Source: Balanoglossus misakiensis (lineage: Eukaryota > Hemichordata). From it: a DNA stretch of 64,000 nt. The position numbers and the translations under genes were made by a program. The notes beneath the pieces are model-generated. The model was not told where the DNA came from. It searched no databases and saw only the letters and a list, made by a program, of their open reading frames with translations. Below are positions 1-13,874 of this stretch, piece after piece; within the stretch, counting starts at the first letter, position 1, and every line of letters begins with the position of its first letter. Location: contig CM082583.2 of assembly GCA_040954595.2 (NCBI GenBank), positions 4,774,001-4,838,000 of the forward strand, given 5' to 3'.

Positions 1-718
1 CTTGAAGGGCAAAAATGCTGAATTCAATTGCTCGGGGTGACATGTGGTTTAGCGAGATACTCCACTAAACTGCCATGAGAATTGAGATGCTTCTCGGATA
101 CAAACCCATGCAGCCATTTGAAAATGTTTATATGTATGGAAAGACGAGTTTTCACTGAAAATTTGATCACAATTAAATTAGCCCACAGAATAGTATTTTA
201 TCTGTGAAATCTACAAGTACAAGGCATATTTTCTTACATATTCATACATATATATATTCATACATGTATACATTTGTATTACATTCTTTGGTGAGTTAGA
301 CTAGTTTACAAATTATGAATTATACACAAAGAAGTCTCTTGTTCCAATGAAACAGAGGATGTGTAGCCAAAGTGTATTCTTGATAAGCAAAAATATATCA
401 TGTACTACACTCATCAAAGGAATAAGTAATCATATTTTTACCCAAAACAACAATAATTGGTTATTTTACCCAAAATAACCAATAATCACTGAAAAGAAAG
501 ATTAATATATTTTCAAGGAGTGGCAGTACAGAAATTTTGTCAATAATTCTGATTATCATTTTTGCCAACGGATCGTACTCCACGCTTTATGTGTCCCGTA
601 ATATTACTGAACACCGTCTCAGAATAACTTGTTGGATAATTAAGTGTAACCAAGTACAGTTTTATGTCATGTATTTGGGTGAGAGTGTGAGCCAAAGGGG
701 TGTCTTTAGCCTGGAACA

Positions 719-752
719 AACACACACACTGTCACACACACACACACACACA
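719..752. repeat. CA dinucleotide microsatellite
   Basis: An interrupted CA run, broken once by TGT. It produces low-complexity Thr/His reading frames that are not genes. Confidence 0.9.
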
Positions 753-1060
753 GAATAGTGGCTGGGGAATGGCCAATTTCATTCCCGATTTTCAACACAA
801 CCCCCCCCCCCCCACTTAACCCTGGGGTGTGCTGGGGCATTGACTGTTGTATAAAAAATGGACCAGCACTGCAGCAAAGTATATTCATGACACATGACAC
901 ACCATGCAGCAAATGGAGATTATCTATTATGGACAACAACCCTCGAGTTAACCGAGTAAACTCTTGCTGCAACAAAAACAAAGAGGACGGAGCAGCAGCC
1001 AGCAAATGTCTTTGCTGTTTTCCCCCATGCAGGGCAGGGGGGATATGTCCCCTGTGTTGG

Positions 1061-1085
1061 ATTTTTTTTTTTTTGGGGGGGGGGG
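1061..1085. repeat. T run followed by G run
   Basis: About 12 T followed directly by about 11 G. Homopolymer junctions like this are prone to length error in sequencing and assembly. Confidence 0.85.
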
Positions 1086-4000
1086 TTCCACTCTGACAAG
1101 ACAGGAAATGTAATATCTCCAACAAATGGGTGGCATCATTTTAAGGCCCTAGGGTGCCAACATGTCAATAAGGGATTCCCCCAGGTGACCCATGAAACAC
1201 TACCACCTGTGGAAACGCAGCTGTACCATTGGGGGATATGCTAATTACCCCCCCCCACACACACACAATCACACTGCGTTTCCCCAAGTACTGCATACGT
1301 ACGTTTTAACTGAATTTCAAACACGCATCCATTTTTCTTTCAGTTTTAGATTTTTGTAGATCCTAGAGACTAGAATGGCACCCTCTGATGTCACGATTAA
1401 TTAAGATACTTTCAAAATGTTGATACTTCGACAAGTGTTCAATAGCCACGAACACGTGTGGTGCGCAGTTGTGACCGGTTGACCGATGACCTTACCAAAT
1501 GACCTTCCACACAAACCCATTTTTGTTCGCACTTGTTTTGCAGGATGCGTACTGCAAGTATCGATTCGTGTTAAGTCAACGGCATTAATCTATCAAACAA
1601 AGTTAGATTGACATTAGAGAAATATTTCCGGACTAAATAAACCGTTCAAATTGAGAAACCTACACCCACCAATACATTTCAATGTTGTCATCACCAGCTG
1701 TAGTTTCGGTTTCGGGACAAAGACATCATCTGGTCGCCGCCATTTTGTTTTCTATCCCATGATTCTTATTTTACCCGAGTTAATGACCACCCGAAAATAA
1801 AGGTGCGATAGCGCACTGTTGTCGGAACAGAATTAAGGGGTTAATACTGACATGAAACGGCCCTGGAGGCAACAATTTTAAATCGTAGAACTGCTATATC
1901 TGTTTTAACAAGTAAATAAATTGTTCTCTTCATAAAATGAAAACGTCGACTATATATAATGTGGATGGGTACTAGGTTGTTAGGGTACATGGTAAAGAAT
2001 CCCTACCACGCTTCCCTACCCTTTCGCCGGCGTGTATAAGGTAACGTCCGTTTCCGGATGCTTTTTTGTCGTTATTTTGCTCATGTTAATAACCTACTGT
2101 GAGATTTTCGATCAGTTACTGCTAGGGCATTATCTTACCTACATATTTGAACATTTATTTCCACGACAAGTGCCCCCTACCGGTAGAAACAAGATCACGA
2201 GACAAGCACGTCGTCATTGATTTTGTCGCGTAGTGCAAGTTATTTCAATATTTGTAAAATTTGCAAATGATCGAACGACCCAGTTTTTTGTTTGTGCTGG
2301 GAAATCGAATGTTACGCACTTTAGCGTGTACAGTTCCGTTCCTTCTTTAGGGTGTTCTGGCCTGTAAAACGCGGCGTTTATTTTTGCACAGTGTGCAAGT
2401 CACGATACTCGATAGAGAAACCCTAGCTCTGCGTGTATTTCACATACATGTACGTATGCTAATTAGTCCAAACACAAATCCGGGTCGCAGAAATTTTCAA
2501 GGAAAATATTTTTTTACAAATGCGACATCTGTGCTATCGCAGACTATCACTTTAATTGCGTGGCTCGCCATAAGTTCTGTGTTCCTAATTCCTGCACTTT
2601 ATAAAATAAGTGTACAACATCTTAACAGGAAGTGAAACTGTACAGACAGGTCAACTTGACCTAGCAGTTCTTGCACTTTGCACTTTTAATGTGCAAGTTT
2701 ATACAATTGGCTAGTCGGTGCAAATTTAGTTGCACATGTATTTTGTCACCTTTTCTTCTCAAATATGTACTGTATATTTTTCATTCTGTAATCATTTCGG
2801 TTCTGTGTGGAGAGGTGTAGTCTTGCAAATGGACTGATTTCAACATTTGACCTAAATGTTGAGATACTTCCTTGTAGACATAAATGCCTCTTGTTCCAAA
2901 CTTTGGGCAGGAATTCACATGCATGTACGGTATAATCATGGAACTGTACAGGAAAGCATTTCAAATATATCTACAGTATATTTTGATTAGGGATGTGTGC
3001 AGAATGGTAGGTTTATACTCCAGTGTCTGTACACGTATTTTGACATATCAGTAGTGGTGAAATTTATATGCAAGCGAACTACTGTAATTATACAAGTACA
3101 GACCATTTTGTGCAGCAAAGTAAAGGTTATATAAGCAAGTGGAAAATGGCTACCTGTATCATTGTCTCTTTTAACCTTTGATCTTTTCATAAATTTCTGT
3201 GACAGGATTTGTCATGGAAAATTATGAGCTGGAAGATCAATGTACCGCATAAAGTACTTTGATAATTAGTGTTAACTTTTCACAGAATTGGTCATTATTA
3301 CTATTTTCATTAAATTTCAACATGCTGATGATTGTGGATCAAAGTTTATTTTGTGTAATAACACAAAGGAGAGTGGGCAGTTGCATCTGGTGATGGGTGT
3401 AACAGGCCATTAAATAAAAAGGGGGCAGGTATTTTCCTGTCTGAACAGGTCAACATTTTTGGGCAGGCAAGAGAAGAAGAAAAAAACATTTCGAGTCTGC
3501 AAAGATTTTTCAAGCAGATTCACTTTTGAGATATCTGAAGAATGTTCCAAAATGTATGCATTGTAGATATCTGCTTTATCTGGATTTACTTATCCATAAA
3601 TCTGAGAATTAGTGGATTTGCTCCTGGTTAGAGTCTTCTGTGACAGTTCCTGGATTGCTGATAGTAGAAGTGTTCCTATTCATCCTGACAGCTCTCAGTT
3701 TATCGTCAGATCTTGTTTTAAATATTTGTGGGTTTGGCTTGCAGACCAGCATATCACACTTCTCCATATCAGACATTGATCTGCTTCAAGTTTAATCCCT
3801 CAGCTTGGTATTCTTATGTTTCATATGTTTGTGTACAACATTGAAGAATTTCTTGTAGTATTTGTTCACTGTTATTAGGTTGATTTTCAAAAAATGGTCT
3901 GCTAGGCAATCGTGAGTATCTCTGTGTATATAGTTGTACTTTCTACCCATCATAATCACTGTGCTTTCTGTAAGCCAATATGACACGTCACTTGCACAAA

Positions 4001-4952
4001 AAAATATTCTCTGTGACGTGAAAATATCACATGGCATTTAGAGAATGATGCAAAGTAGTTTAATGTAAATCCTGGAATATACTCGCGGTTTCACAGAATT
4101 CATTTGTTAATGAAACACAGATCATCACAGTAATTGTTTGAAAACAGATGTACATGTACTTGTCAAGTGGTTAGGGGAATTGCAGTGAACACATGTTTGA
4201 TTTTGTTGCAGTATGAAAATTCTCCAGAAGTCATAATTATATTGTGTATATTTCACATTCGGCTAATTTACAGAGAGGTGTCTGCTTCTAGTGCTAGTCA
4301 TGCTTCAGTTCAGTCAATTAGGGAAATCAAGAATTTTTTTTGCAGTTTTTCTGCATTGTAACTTGTTTGGTCAATAGGAGAATAGAGGTCGATTTAATTT
4401 TAATATCAAACGATTTCTAAGAAGTCAAGCACCATATTTACAGTAACACAATTCGTGGATAAAGGCTGTGTGAATTTGGCCAAATTCCAGATGGCAGTCA
4501 TATAATTTTGGTTTCACTTTGTGTTTAGCCTCTTGTCCAACCATTTCCTGGCTGTGGACAGCTAATTGGTTGGACAAGTTGGTGATTTGGAGGTGCAGAC
4601 AAGTTCCTACATACAAACCAAAAAATAACACACAATGCGTGTGGCAGTGTGCCTTGTAAGCCATTATGGCGCGCCGCTGAGCCAACAAACTCACTGGTGA
4701 CTCAAGTAAATTATCAACACTACATGCAAAGTTATAGGAAATCAATTTTGAAGTGCTAGGCTTTGGGTGATACAAGTCTCAGAGCCACCTTCACCTGTTG
4801 AAATGTTGTATAAGTTTCTTTTACTGCATATCTGTTGATATTATCCACATCCCTGTGTTGATGATGGATATTACCACGGCACATATGACGTGCTTGATGG
4901 AAAAGGAATTGCAGTAGAGATCAAGGGTTATTTTTCAATTGTTTTACACTGT

Positions 4953-4980
4953 GCTAACAGTGGGTTGGCCCAGTGTTAGC
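4953..4980. repeat. 28-nt hairpin motif, copy 1
   Basis: GCTAACA and TGTTAGC form 7-bp complementary arms around a GGTTGGCCCAG core. A second copy at 8,862-8,889 differs at only three positions, so this is probably the end or remnant of a small dispersed element. Confidence 0.6.
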
Positions 4981-4981
4981 T

Positions 4982-7900
4982 ACATCACCACTGTTCATGT
5001 GGCCTTTGCCATTGTTGGGTGTAACCCATGCTTTTGTTTATGAATTTGTGTGCTAATATGATGACAGCAAGGTGCTAGATTGGGCTACCCAGAGTGGCCT
5101 TGGGTTAGCATAGAGCTGACCCAGTTTGAAATTTTAGTTCTGATCTGTATTGCAGAATACAAACAAGGCCTTTCTGTTGGCTTGATCTTGGTTTACCTGC
5201 TATCATCTTTTCATCTTTTTTGCCTTATTGATTGTCGGCCCTCGAAGAAAGGATTTCGATCTGTTACATTTCACTAACAACATTCGGAACACTTTGATCA
5301 CATGATAAACCACACATCTTTAGTCTGTTGCGAAGAATAATACATGTTCATTTCAAACCACACATCTTAGTCTGTTGCGAAGAATAATACATGTTCATTT
5401 CATCATGGCATCTTCATTTATGAGACTGTTCATGATCTCAATTATGTTAATGTTAAGTCGTTTGAATAAGATTATGTGATTAGTGCAGGGTTTGTAATTT
5501 GTCTTTGTCAAAGCTTGCTGACTGTGCTTTGGGAGGCCCTCAGCTTGAAAATGACATTTTTTTTTTCTTTAGTGTGTCGTCTTCCCCCTGCATGGCATTA
5601 TAGAAACAGCCCCTAGCTCCACGGTCTTCATCTGACACCTATTTACAAGAGAAGGCATTCTGTAATTCTAACGCACTCGCTGAACAGTGAACTTTATTAA
5701 GCCTTTCAATGGCTGCCTTTTATCCGAGCATATTGTTTTTAATGGAGGAGGGTGAGTTTGTGGATCGCAACAGGGCAGTAAGTGGGTTTATGGATTTGAA
5801 ATACACAGGGCTTCGCTATTTTTCTTATATCGGGGATGGGCATTGTGATTTGCTTTAGAAGATTGACTTAAAATTGTACATTTACATTAAGTTGACATTT
5901 TTTTCCCCCAACTGTTTGTTTGTCCTGCAGGAGGAAAACTCGCACAAATTTCATTAAGATTCAGTAAGGCTCCGCTCACCCTTAATCATCAATATGAATT
6001 CCTCAATTTTCCTATCAATTGTCATTTACAAAATTACCACGTTATCATGTAATATTAATTTGGAGACAAAACAGTGTGGTCACGTGGTACAGTGCCCCCT
6101 TTTTTTACCATGGCTTCTTTGTTAAATTGTTAGCAGTCTCTCAATATTCACATGAACTAATTACATACACTATGAAAAGAGGATGATTATTTGGGGGGCA
6201 GCTTTTCCAGTTCCTGTGTAATTTTTATTCAAAAAGATAAACTTGCAGAAGCCAGGAAACTGGTTCATCATGATGGTTAATACCACAGATTTGTTTTAGG
6301 TATTTTCCTATTCTTAGTATTTTACCATAAAAACTTAACTGGAGAGAGAGAGAGATAGGGAGCAATTTATTAAAACCCAATAATTACATTGCCGCTTGTA
6401 TTATGTTTTTGAAATTGCTGCTGTGTATTTAATCAAGCTTGTGTTTTGGGCGAGCCTCTACGGTAAGCAGGCGGTGAAATTAATGCGAATTTAATACTCT
6501 GTATTGATCACGAGAAGTATAATTGTGGCCGGAATTTTTTAAAGGCTTCACACAAGTCGGTGGTAGAAAATCAAACATTAGCAACTAGTTCTAATGAACA
6601 CAAACTGCGCGCATTGTCACCACGCTCAGAGGAGGCATGTGTCGGCTTCTGATTGGCTGGCCACCGTCATCGTTTTAAAACATAGCCTCCAGCCATTTGA
6701 TAAAAGCTTACTAAGTCAGTTACAAATATGTTTTTCCCGTACTGTGGTGTTCATTATTGGCTAGCCGCCACTGTTTGCATTTCACTTTTTGATGGATTTC
6801 TGTGTCAGTTCAATTATGCTGCGTGATAATTGCTGAACGATTCCTCCGACCACACTACAATTTAATAGTATTAATCATAAATTTATCTCATGTTTATTAA
6901 GCCTTTGGAAGAAGAAAATTTCTTATCATAACAGGAATAAATGCACTGAGCATATTTCACTCCCAATCCATTTTGTGTTTGGGGTTAACCGTAATGTCTG
7001 AAAGAAATAATTCATGCAATATTCTTATGATGGAAAAAGGAAATACCGGGGTCTATTATTCTATCTCAAAATGATGGCTAATAATTTGAAAAGTAGTTTT
7101 TCATAAGTGAATCAGCATCTTCAAATTATGTATGGGGAGGGTTTTTTTTTACCGTAGGGTATTAACGGATTTGTGACACGGTCACTTTTTATGATGACAG
7201 CACACAGAGATTTCAATTTATATTTCTATTCATCGTCTAGGCGCAATGCAACATATTTTTTATCCTATCTGTGAGGGCTTTCTCCACGAGATGTCTCAGT
7301 TGTCGCAAATAAAAGTAAAGTATTTTTCGCTCAGATGGTTTGTCCATAAGTGATGCCCTAGCCTGGAGTGGTGGAGTTTGATAAAGCTCGCTTGTGTACA
7401 CCTCCATGTTTTTGTAAGTCTTCACGAAGCAGAATTTTGCTGAGCATGTTTTCAAGTGTACGTGTGTGGTCCATGTATTTTGAGAAAAAAAATTTATATC
7501 TTGTTATTCTTCTGAAAATGTAAAACAGGCAACTCCGTGACTACGAAGATGGGAGAAAGTGAGGAAAAATGATTATTTTTATGTCTGAAGGCATGAAAGT
7601 AAAGTCATTTATAAAGTTGCAATTCTCAATCCCTGATTCTTACTTGTACATTGAGTACAGCTCATGTTATTCTTTTTTAGGAGTAAGCAAGGTGTTGAAA
7701 TATAAATATAATATTCCTGAATGGAGTGATTTGCAATGTGTTGACTTGAGTAAATATAATATTCTCAGATGGAGTATAACTCTTCAATCTGATATTGAGG
7801 GGGGAAAATCGTTTTGCCTTGTAGTTCTCTGGGACAGAGCTGAAGATATATTAGTCTGCCTGTGGCATAGAGACTGAGCTGTGAAGTGCAGTTTGGAATG

Positions 7901-8861
7901 TCAGAGTTGTGCCGTTTTACACGTCACTGAATCACAAGTGGACAGTACATGTAGGCCCTACTTCTAGAATCTGACCCAGTATCTTCACAGCTTGGTAACT
8001 CCAATCCCCTAGAGTTTGTGATTTGCCAACGTCATCGTATTGTATTATGATACAATTATTTGCAAGTATCATCCATCAAAGAGCTTCGTGGGCTGGTAAC
8101 GCCGGGCGCATTATTATATTTTTGCCCTTGTGTTAAACTTCTGAAGGAAATTCCAAGGTTTTCAAATCCTCCCATAATTAACTGCAGATAAGCATCTTTT
8201 TCCTTCAAAAATTGACAACTAATCTGAAACAGGTTGCTGTAAATCCCGTATTGTCATCATTTTCTCCAAATTTGGTGAATTAAGTAGTATCTGCTTGAAA
8301 GTTGGTAAATTTGTGGGCTGCGAACGATGACTCATCACTCCAGTTTTTTTTTTTTTGCTTTTTACGTAATCATGTATGCCTGTTGCTGTGGTTGCATATG
8401 GTTCTACCTTTCACAGTGATTTCCCCATTTAACCAGTAATTGTTCCTGCTATGGGAGAACTGATGCAGTGATAGTTATCCCTAATTGGATGGAAATGTCT
8501 ACAGGCAAAAACAATATGCACGATTTGCTTGGCACCGTCCTTCCACACTACTAAACGATTGGAGGACGAATCCATCATTTTGATTTTCCAACGAGTGCGC
8601 GTCGGCCTTCTGTCGTTTTTACGTGTGCTTGCACATGTACCAAGATTTTTTAAATGTGCACCATCAACAGGCGGCTACTGAAGTGGCTTCTCTCGAAATT
8701 CTCAGTCGGGCAAAACTCACTGGTTACATACTGGAGTGGTTTCTGATTCAGTTTTCTTTGACACCAGTGACCACAGAGAGTTTGCTGTCATGGTCCGTTC
8801 ACATTATCAAGAACTGCAGTACAGATAAAGTGTTCAGATTAGTTAATACATGAAATGTTGG
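4982..8861. other. Non-coding region, no gene seen
   Basis: Only short AT-biased reading frames occur, none recognisable. It contains one 48-bp tandem duplication (listed separately), a T run near 8,346 and ordinary AT-rich sequence. Confidence 0.5.
5307..5401. repeat. 48-bp tandem duplication
   Basis: The unit beginning AAACCACACATC and ending ATGTTCATTTC occurs twice head to tail (5,307-5,354 and 5,355-5,401). The copies are identical except for one T missing from the second, which suggests a recent duplication. Confidence 0.92.
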
Positions 8862-8889
8862 GCTAACAACAGGTTGGCCCAGTGTTAGC
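8862..8889. repeat. 28-nt hairpin motif, copy 2
   Basis: Same hairpin as at 4,953-4,980. The last 19 bases of the shared block (8,872-8,890) are identical between the two sites. Confidence 0.6.
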
Positions 8890-11136
8890 TCTTTGCCACA
8901 TAGCCAAACATAGAATGCTCAGAACAGTATTCAGTATGTACATGTAGGCACTCGCGCACGAACACTCGTACATTTCAGCCATATTAGGACTCCACGTACT
9001 GTATAAGTAGAGAAACGTATCATACAAGAAATCAACATATACGAGAGTAGCTGTGTAATACTTTATAGAATGCCAGAGACAGTTGTTGGGAGATTTAATG
9101 TTTTCTGTGTTTTCTTGGAGAAACAAGCATGTAAATGCAACAGGGAAGACTTGATAAATGAGTTTGTCCCGATTAAAACGTAGTGTGCTGCTAGTTAGCG
9201 TGCTGCCTTTGCTTTGCCAACTATGTAAGGCACACGTGTGTGACTTTGACATGCTTGTTTTTTAGAAAACACGTTTACTGTCATGTCAGTGTGCACTGAC
9301 ACCGAAAGAGTCGGCGCTGCAATCTAAGAGAAGCGGTGAAATGTGGAGCAGCAACAATCGGATCAGATCACAAATGGTTTTAATGATGCACTGCGTTTGA
9401 CCCAGTTCCTGTGGAGGAATTGACACAGAACGTTCGTTCTCGAAAGAAGAAGAAAAAAACGCAAACTAATTTCAATGGAGCCATCATGTGGCAATGTGTC
9501 TGTTTTATGTCGGTGGTAATAGTGCCTATAGACTGCTTATTGTTGCCTGCCTTTATTAGTATCAATATTGCAGCAAGTCCAGGCTCCACAAATTTCCTGT
9601 TCAGACTTGGAGGCCACCTTTGACAGTTGCTGCTTGCACATTACTCAGCCATACATGTATCTGAAAGTGACTTCATAATATATACATGCAACAATTCATC
9701 CAGAGATGATGTTTTGCAGTACAGAAATTCACAACTGCTATAGTATTCTGCTTTCCCTCAAATCTCTCTGCGACTGGCCTACATGTATGCCCATACAGAA
9801 AGTCAGTAACACATTTTCTTTATTTGCTAGCAAGTGATAAATTTTTAGATTCATGTTGAAATATATGAACTAGCTTGCAGATGGAATGACAAAGAGCAAA
9901 TTATAACATGTATTGTTAAAATGTAAGAAAATGCAAACCTGAATGTGAAAGGCGACTGAAATTGTGTCTTCAGTGTGCGTGCTTTACGTACATGCTTTGT
10001 TTGACAGCTGACACTTGCCTGCTTGTGCTTGCTACAAGACGGTGGCCTGTAAAGATAAATTATTTTCCCCTACACAAGCGGCTCTGCTTGTCGTAGTTTG
10101 TTGCATCAGGGAATGATTTCATTCATCGTGATAGTTTTAAGATGTGTGTGTATCGTGTAAATGATAAGTGAAGACTCTTCAGGAGCCATCTTACAGTAGA
10201 ATGGATTATCCCTTGCCGCGTGCCTCGCGATTAGTTGTACAGCTGTATCCCTGCCACAGCCTCTCCACTACACGGCTGGAGTAAAATCCATTTCCTTTGC
10301 TTGTAATGACATTTTGTGGCCGGTTTCCTTCAATGGCAGTGGCATGCACCTAATAAAAAAAAATTCACCGGTGGTACGAGAATGCAGCTCGGCCCCTTTG
10401 AAAGCCAGCGAGTTATTTGTACATTTGTGCCTGCTATCAAGTGCTCTCAACTGGGTTTATGGACAAACTTGTTTTGATTGTTGACCCAATGATAATATAG
10501 AACCTATAGTAGCTGATGATGGTGGTGGTGGTGGTGATCTTAGAAAAGGCAAACTGGAAATGTTTTTATACCAAGTGTGTCAACATGCTAGAAAATGTAA
10601 TTCAAACCCGACAGTATTAAATTGTAACATTCAGTGTCTTTCAGAAACTATATACCAGTATCACTGTTTCATTGATTACCAAATTTGTCAATTTTTTTAA
10701 AACAAGTTTGTCACTGGCATGAAACAGTACAAACAAAAGTTTAAAGGGAAAACGTCAACTGCTGTTATTTCGCATCTTTGCGGTCAGGGGTCAGGCATTT
10801 TGAAATACTTGCGTTATTCTCATGATGAGAGGATCGGTACTTGGGATTCCTGCCCTGTGGGCCAGTTAGCAAGTGTACCATGGATACATTGTGTTTAATG
10901 TGTAAAATAATGTACACACACTTCTTGTGCGTGTTCACTGCAGAAACCCCTCTTCCTAACATGATCATTATAATGTGCAGCGTTAACCTTTTGCCGTAAA
11001 TTGTAAAAAGATTTAATACAGCATAAATTTCAATCAACTGTAAATGACATCTCATTGCAAACAAGGCCTCCTCCGTTGCCATGTCACCCGGTATGTCAAC
11101 TGAGAGCCGTTAAATTCGGAACAGAGAAAAGTGTAT

Positions 11137-11182
11137 TGGTGTGTGTGTGTGTGCGTGCACGTGCCCACACACACACACACAC
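11137..11182. repeat. GT run facing a CA run around CACGTG
   Basis: A (GT)n run is followed by a (CA)n run, with a CACGTG E-box palindrome at 11,158-11,163 between them. The whole tract is therefore an imperfect inverted repeat. Alternating purine-pyrimidine sequence of this kind can adopt Z-DNA or cruciform structure. Confidence 0.85.
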
Positions 11183-13802
11183 TTTCGACAACACCACCCA
11201 GCCACTGACATCACACACAACACAACCATGAGCTTTCCAACCCAAGCATTGAACACACAGCCAGCATTAAGTTTAGATGCATCTTACTGTGTGTAGGATG
11301 CAAGCACTCGTACACACACATGTGCAGATATTCTACACAACCATATAAGGTATAAAATGAAAATATGAAGTTACTCAGCCACCAGACCTACATTGTATTC
11401 TTATACTGTCCATGTCCGTGAAATGAAAGTGGTCTAACTCTTCTGCGCGGTAGACAAAAGCTTAAAAAGATGCACAAAACTGTCAGTTTTGGTGGAAGTT
11501 GCCCTGATGATTGGAGATATGTGTTCTTACTACCCCCGGTAGATGGTAAACCTGGCTTTAGTTGCACATGTACCTTAAATGAGAAGGATTTTAAAAATCC
11601 TGTGATGCCTAATGCGTCGTCTCTTTCCAACAGAAAGTTGAATATTAGCGACAAATTTCCACGCAAGATGCAGCACACAGAAACAATGTGAAAAAAAAGA
11701 CAAGTGACAGGTTAAACCGCAGTGATGGAAACAGACAAGACTTTGTGTGTCAATCAGGCAGACAGTGTAAAGGGTTTGATCTCCGAGAGTTTCATGGTAT
11801 ACTTACTTCATGGCTCCAGTGAGTCAAGCTGACTTCCTGTATTAGTGTTCTCTAATAGAGGAAGAGGAGGAGGAAAAAGGGGAAGATCTTTCAGTGGTGG
11901 GTTGCATTGAACAGCGCATCCGGAAAGATGATGCTCATTATCTCAATACATGTGATAATGAGCGGCCACTGTCTGCTTGGTGCCTGTGATTGATTGCTCT
12001 CATTAGTCACTTCTCATTGTCTTTCACAGTGAAGGCGCTCTGATTGAATGAAACTGGCCACCGCGTAATGTTTCAGAAAGCGTGCAATATATATTTTTAC
12101 TGTTTTCTGTGTTATCTTAAATATGATCGCTTTGATTTTGTCAGAAAATAGTTCGCGCCGTTTTGGAGACTCTAGTGTGTGACCGCGGATGTTAGGAATT
12201 ATTAAATGTTGTGCAGCTGTAAAATCTCCTCGTCTTCAGCTCACATGCCCGAATAGCCGGTCTCTTTTAAGTCGAATGCCTCAAATACAGTCATTGCAGA
12301 TTAACCTTCATGTAGAATTTATTGCTGGGCAGATTGCGATATAAACTTGGGAGGGGGTGGTCTTTGGTTGGCATGGTACTTCACACAGCACAATGTACCA
12401 CAGGCGGTTATACTATTTGGGGAGTGCAAGGAATCAAATTCAACCCCCCGATCAATTACAAAGACAATTCCCTAACAAGATTTGTCATTTCCTTCCTTCT
12501 GCTTTTAACTCTTATCTAAATCCAGAGCTCCTCTCTGAAATTGAGACTTATTACTCTTCATGCCCATATCTCCCCGAGCGAAGATGACATTGTCATGGCA
12601 ACAGTTTCCACAGTAACACCCTATACAGTATTCTTTATCACTGGGCCATTGATATCCATGTAAACATGCATTATATTTTACATGTACCACTGATTTCAGA
12701 TAAGATAACTGCCTAGCTGGAATGCAAGGGTATCATTACTCTTCTGGAGTGATACGATTATTTGAGATTTTTTTCTACTTTCTACGTATTCATATTTATT
12801 TTATTTGATGGGGAAATGACAAAAATGGTTGCAGCTCTCTCAGGGGGGCAACCAGAGAGGTAGATAATGGGGCCTCTCATGCTCTTAAATGAAATTGGCC
12901 ATATTTTATGAAGAGCCTATGTGTGTGTGGTGCTTATCTGTTTTTGTACCCGTATGACGGTATGTGTGAGAGTGTGTGTGTGTTCTACATGTATGTGGTG
13001 ATGCACGATGTCTGTGGGTGTGTGTATTTCTACATAGACGTACATGTGATTGTAACATAACATAAGCAAGATGGTCACTCAGTAACTTAGTGTGTGTATT
13101 TTACTGACAGTTTCAGATGGTGGTTTATCGTGTACGGACAATGTTGTGTTGTGAGTTTGGCTTACAATCAGTGTCTACTTACAAATTACTGTTGACATAA
13201 TCGTGGTACTTTATAGTCACTTCATACATATAACATGTGATGAATGAAGAATGTATATTCATGTATATTGTATTCTTGATGACATTTAAATTCATCATTT
13301 GGTGTGAATGTATGTTTTGTTATAAAACATACATACACTCAAACTTTCCAATAAAAGTCTTAGGTACATGTACTGAAGTACATGCCATGGATGTAGATGA
13401 GATATTAGCAACCACAATTTGCCGTTAAAGTAGGTTGCTATTTTTATTTTTTATCCACACTGAATTGTGTATTTTTGTTTAATAGCTGTGTAGCAGTATT
13501 CCACATCTCAGTAGACAAGTTTTAAATTTAATACAAGAATGTTGTAATGTAGTGTTGTAGTGAAATCTGATTAATGCTTCTGCTCTGGTAGGTCAAGTCA
13601 CCTGTGGATAATTTACGCTAGTAATGATAAAATTTCTCCGTTTTCACGCGAGTGTGACACCAATAATAAAGCAAAAAACAATAATGGGGCGAAATATGAA
13701 ACAGTGCGTAGGCATAGTCGCAGATGCATACGATGATGAATAGCTTTTGGCTTCTTGTCAGATACAAAAGATGAGCACAGGGAACTTGACTTTGAACACA
13801 GT

Positions 13803-13874
13803 ATCGCAACTTTGATAATTCAATATCGCAACTTTGATAATTCAATATCACAACTTTGATAATTCAATATCGCA
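13803..13874. repeat. 22-bp minisatellite, three copies
   Basis: The 22-bp unit ATCGCAACTTTGATAATTC plus AAT is repeated at 13,803, 13,825 and 13,847, followed by a 6-bp partial copy. Only one substitution (ATCAC for ATCGC) separates the units. Confidence 0.93.

Larger units (their letters stand above)
1..4900. other. Non-coding region, no gene seen
   Basis: No open reading frame here resembles a known protein and none shows an exon pattern. The stretch holds a CA microsatellite, C, T and G homopolymer runs between about 800 and 1,260, and a GCCGCCATTTTG motif at 1,736-1,747 that matches the YY1 consensus. AT-rich sequence makes up most of the rest. It is probably intergenic, or upstream regulatory sequence of the hnRNP K gene. 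Confidence 0.5.
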
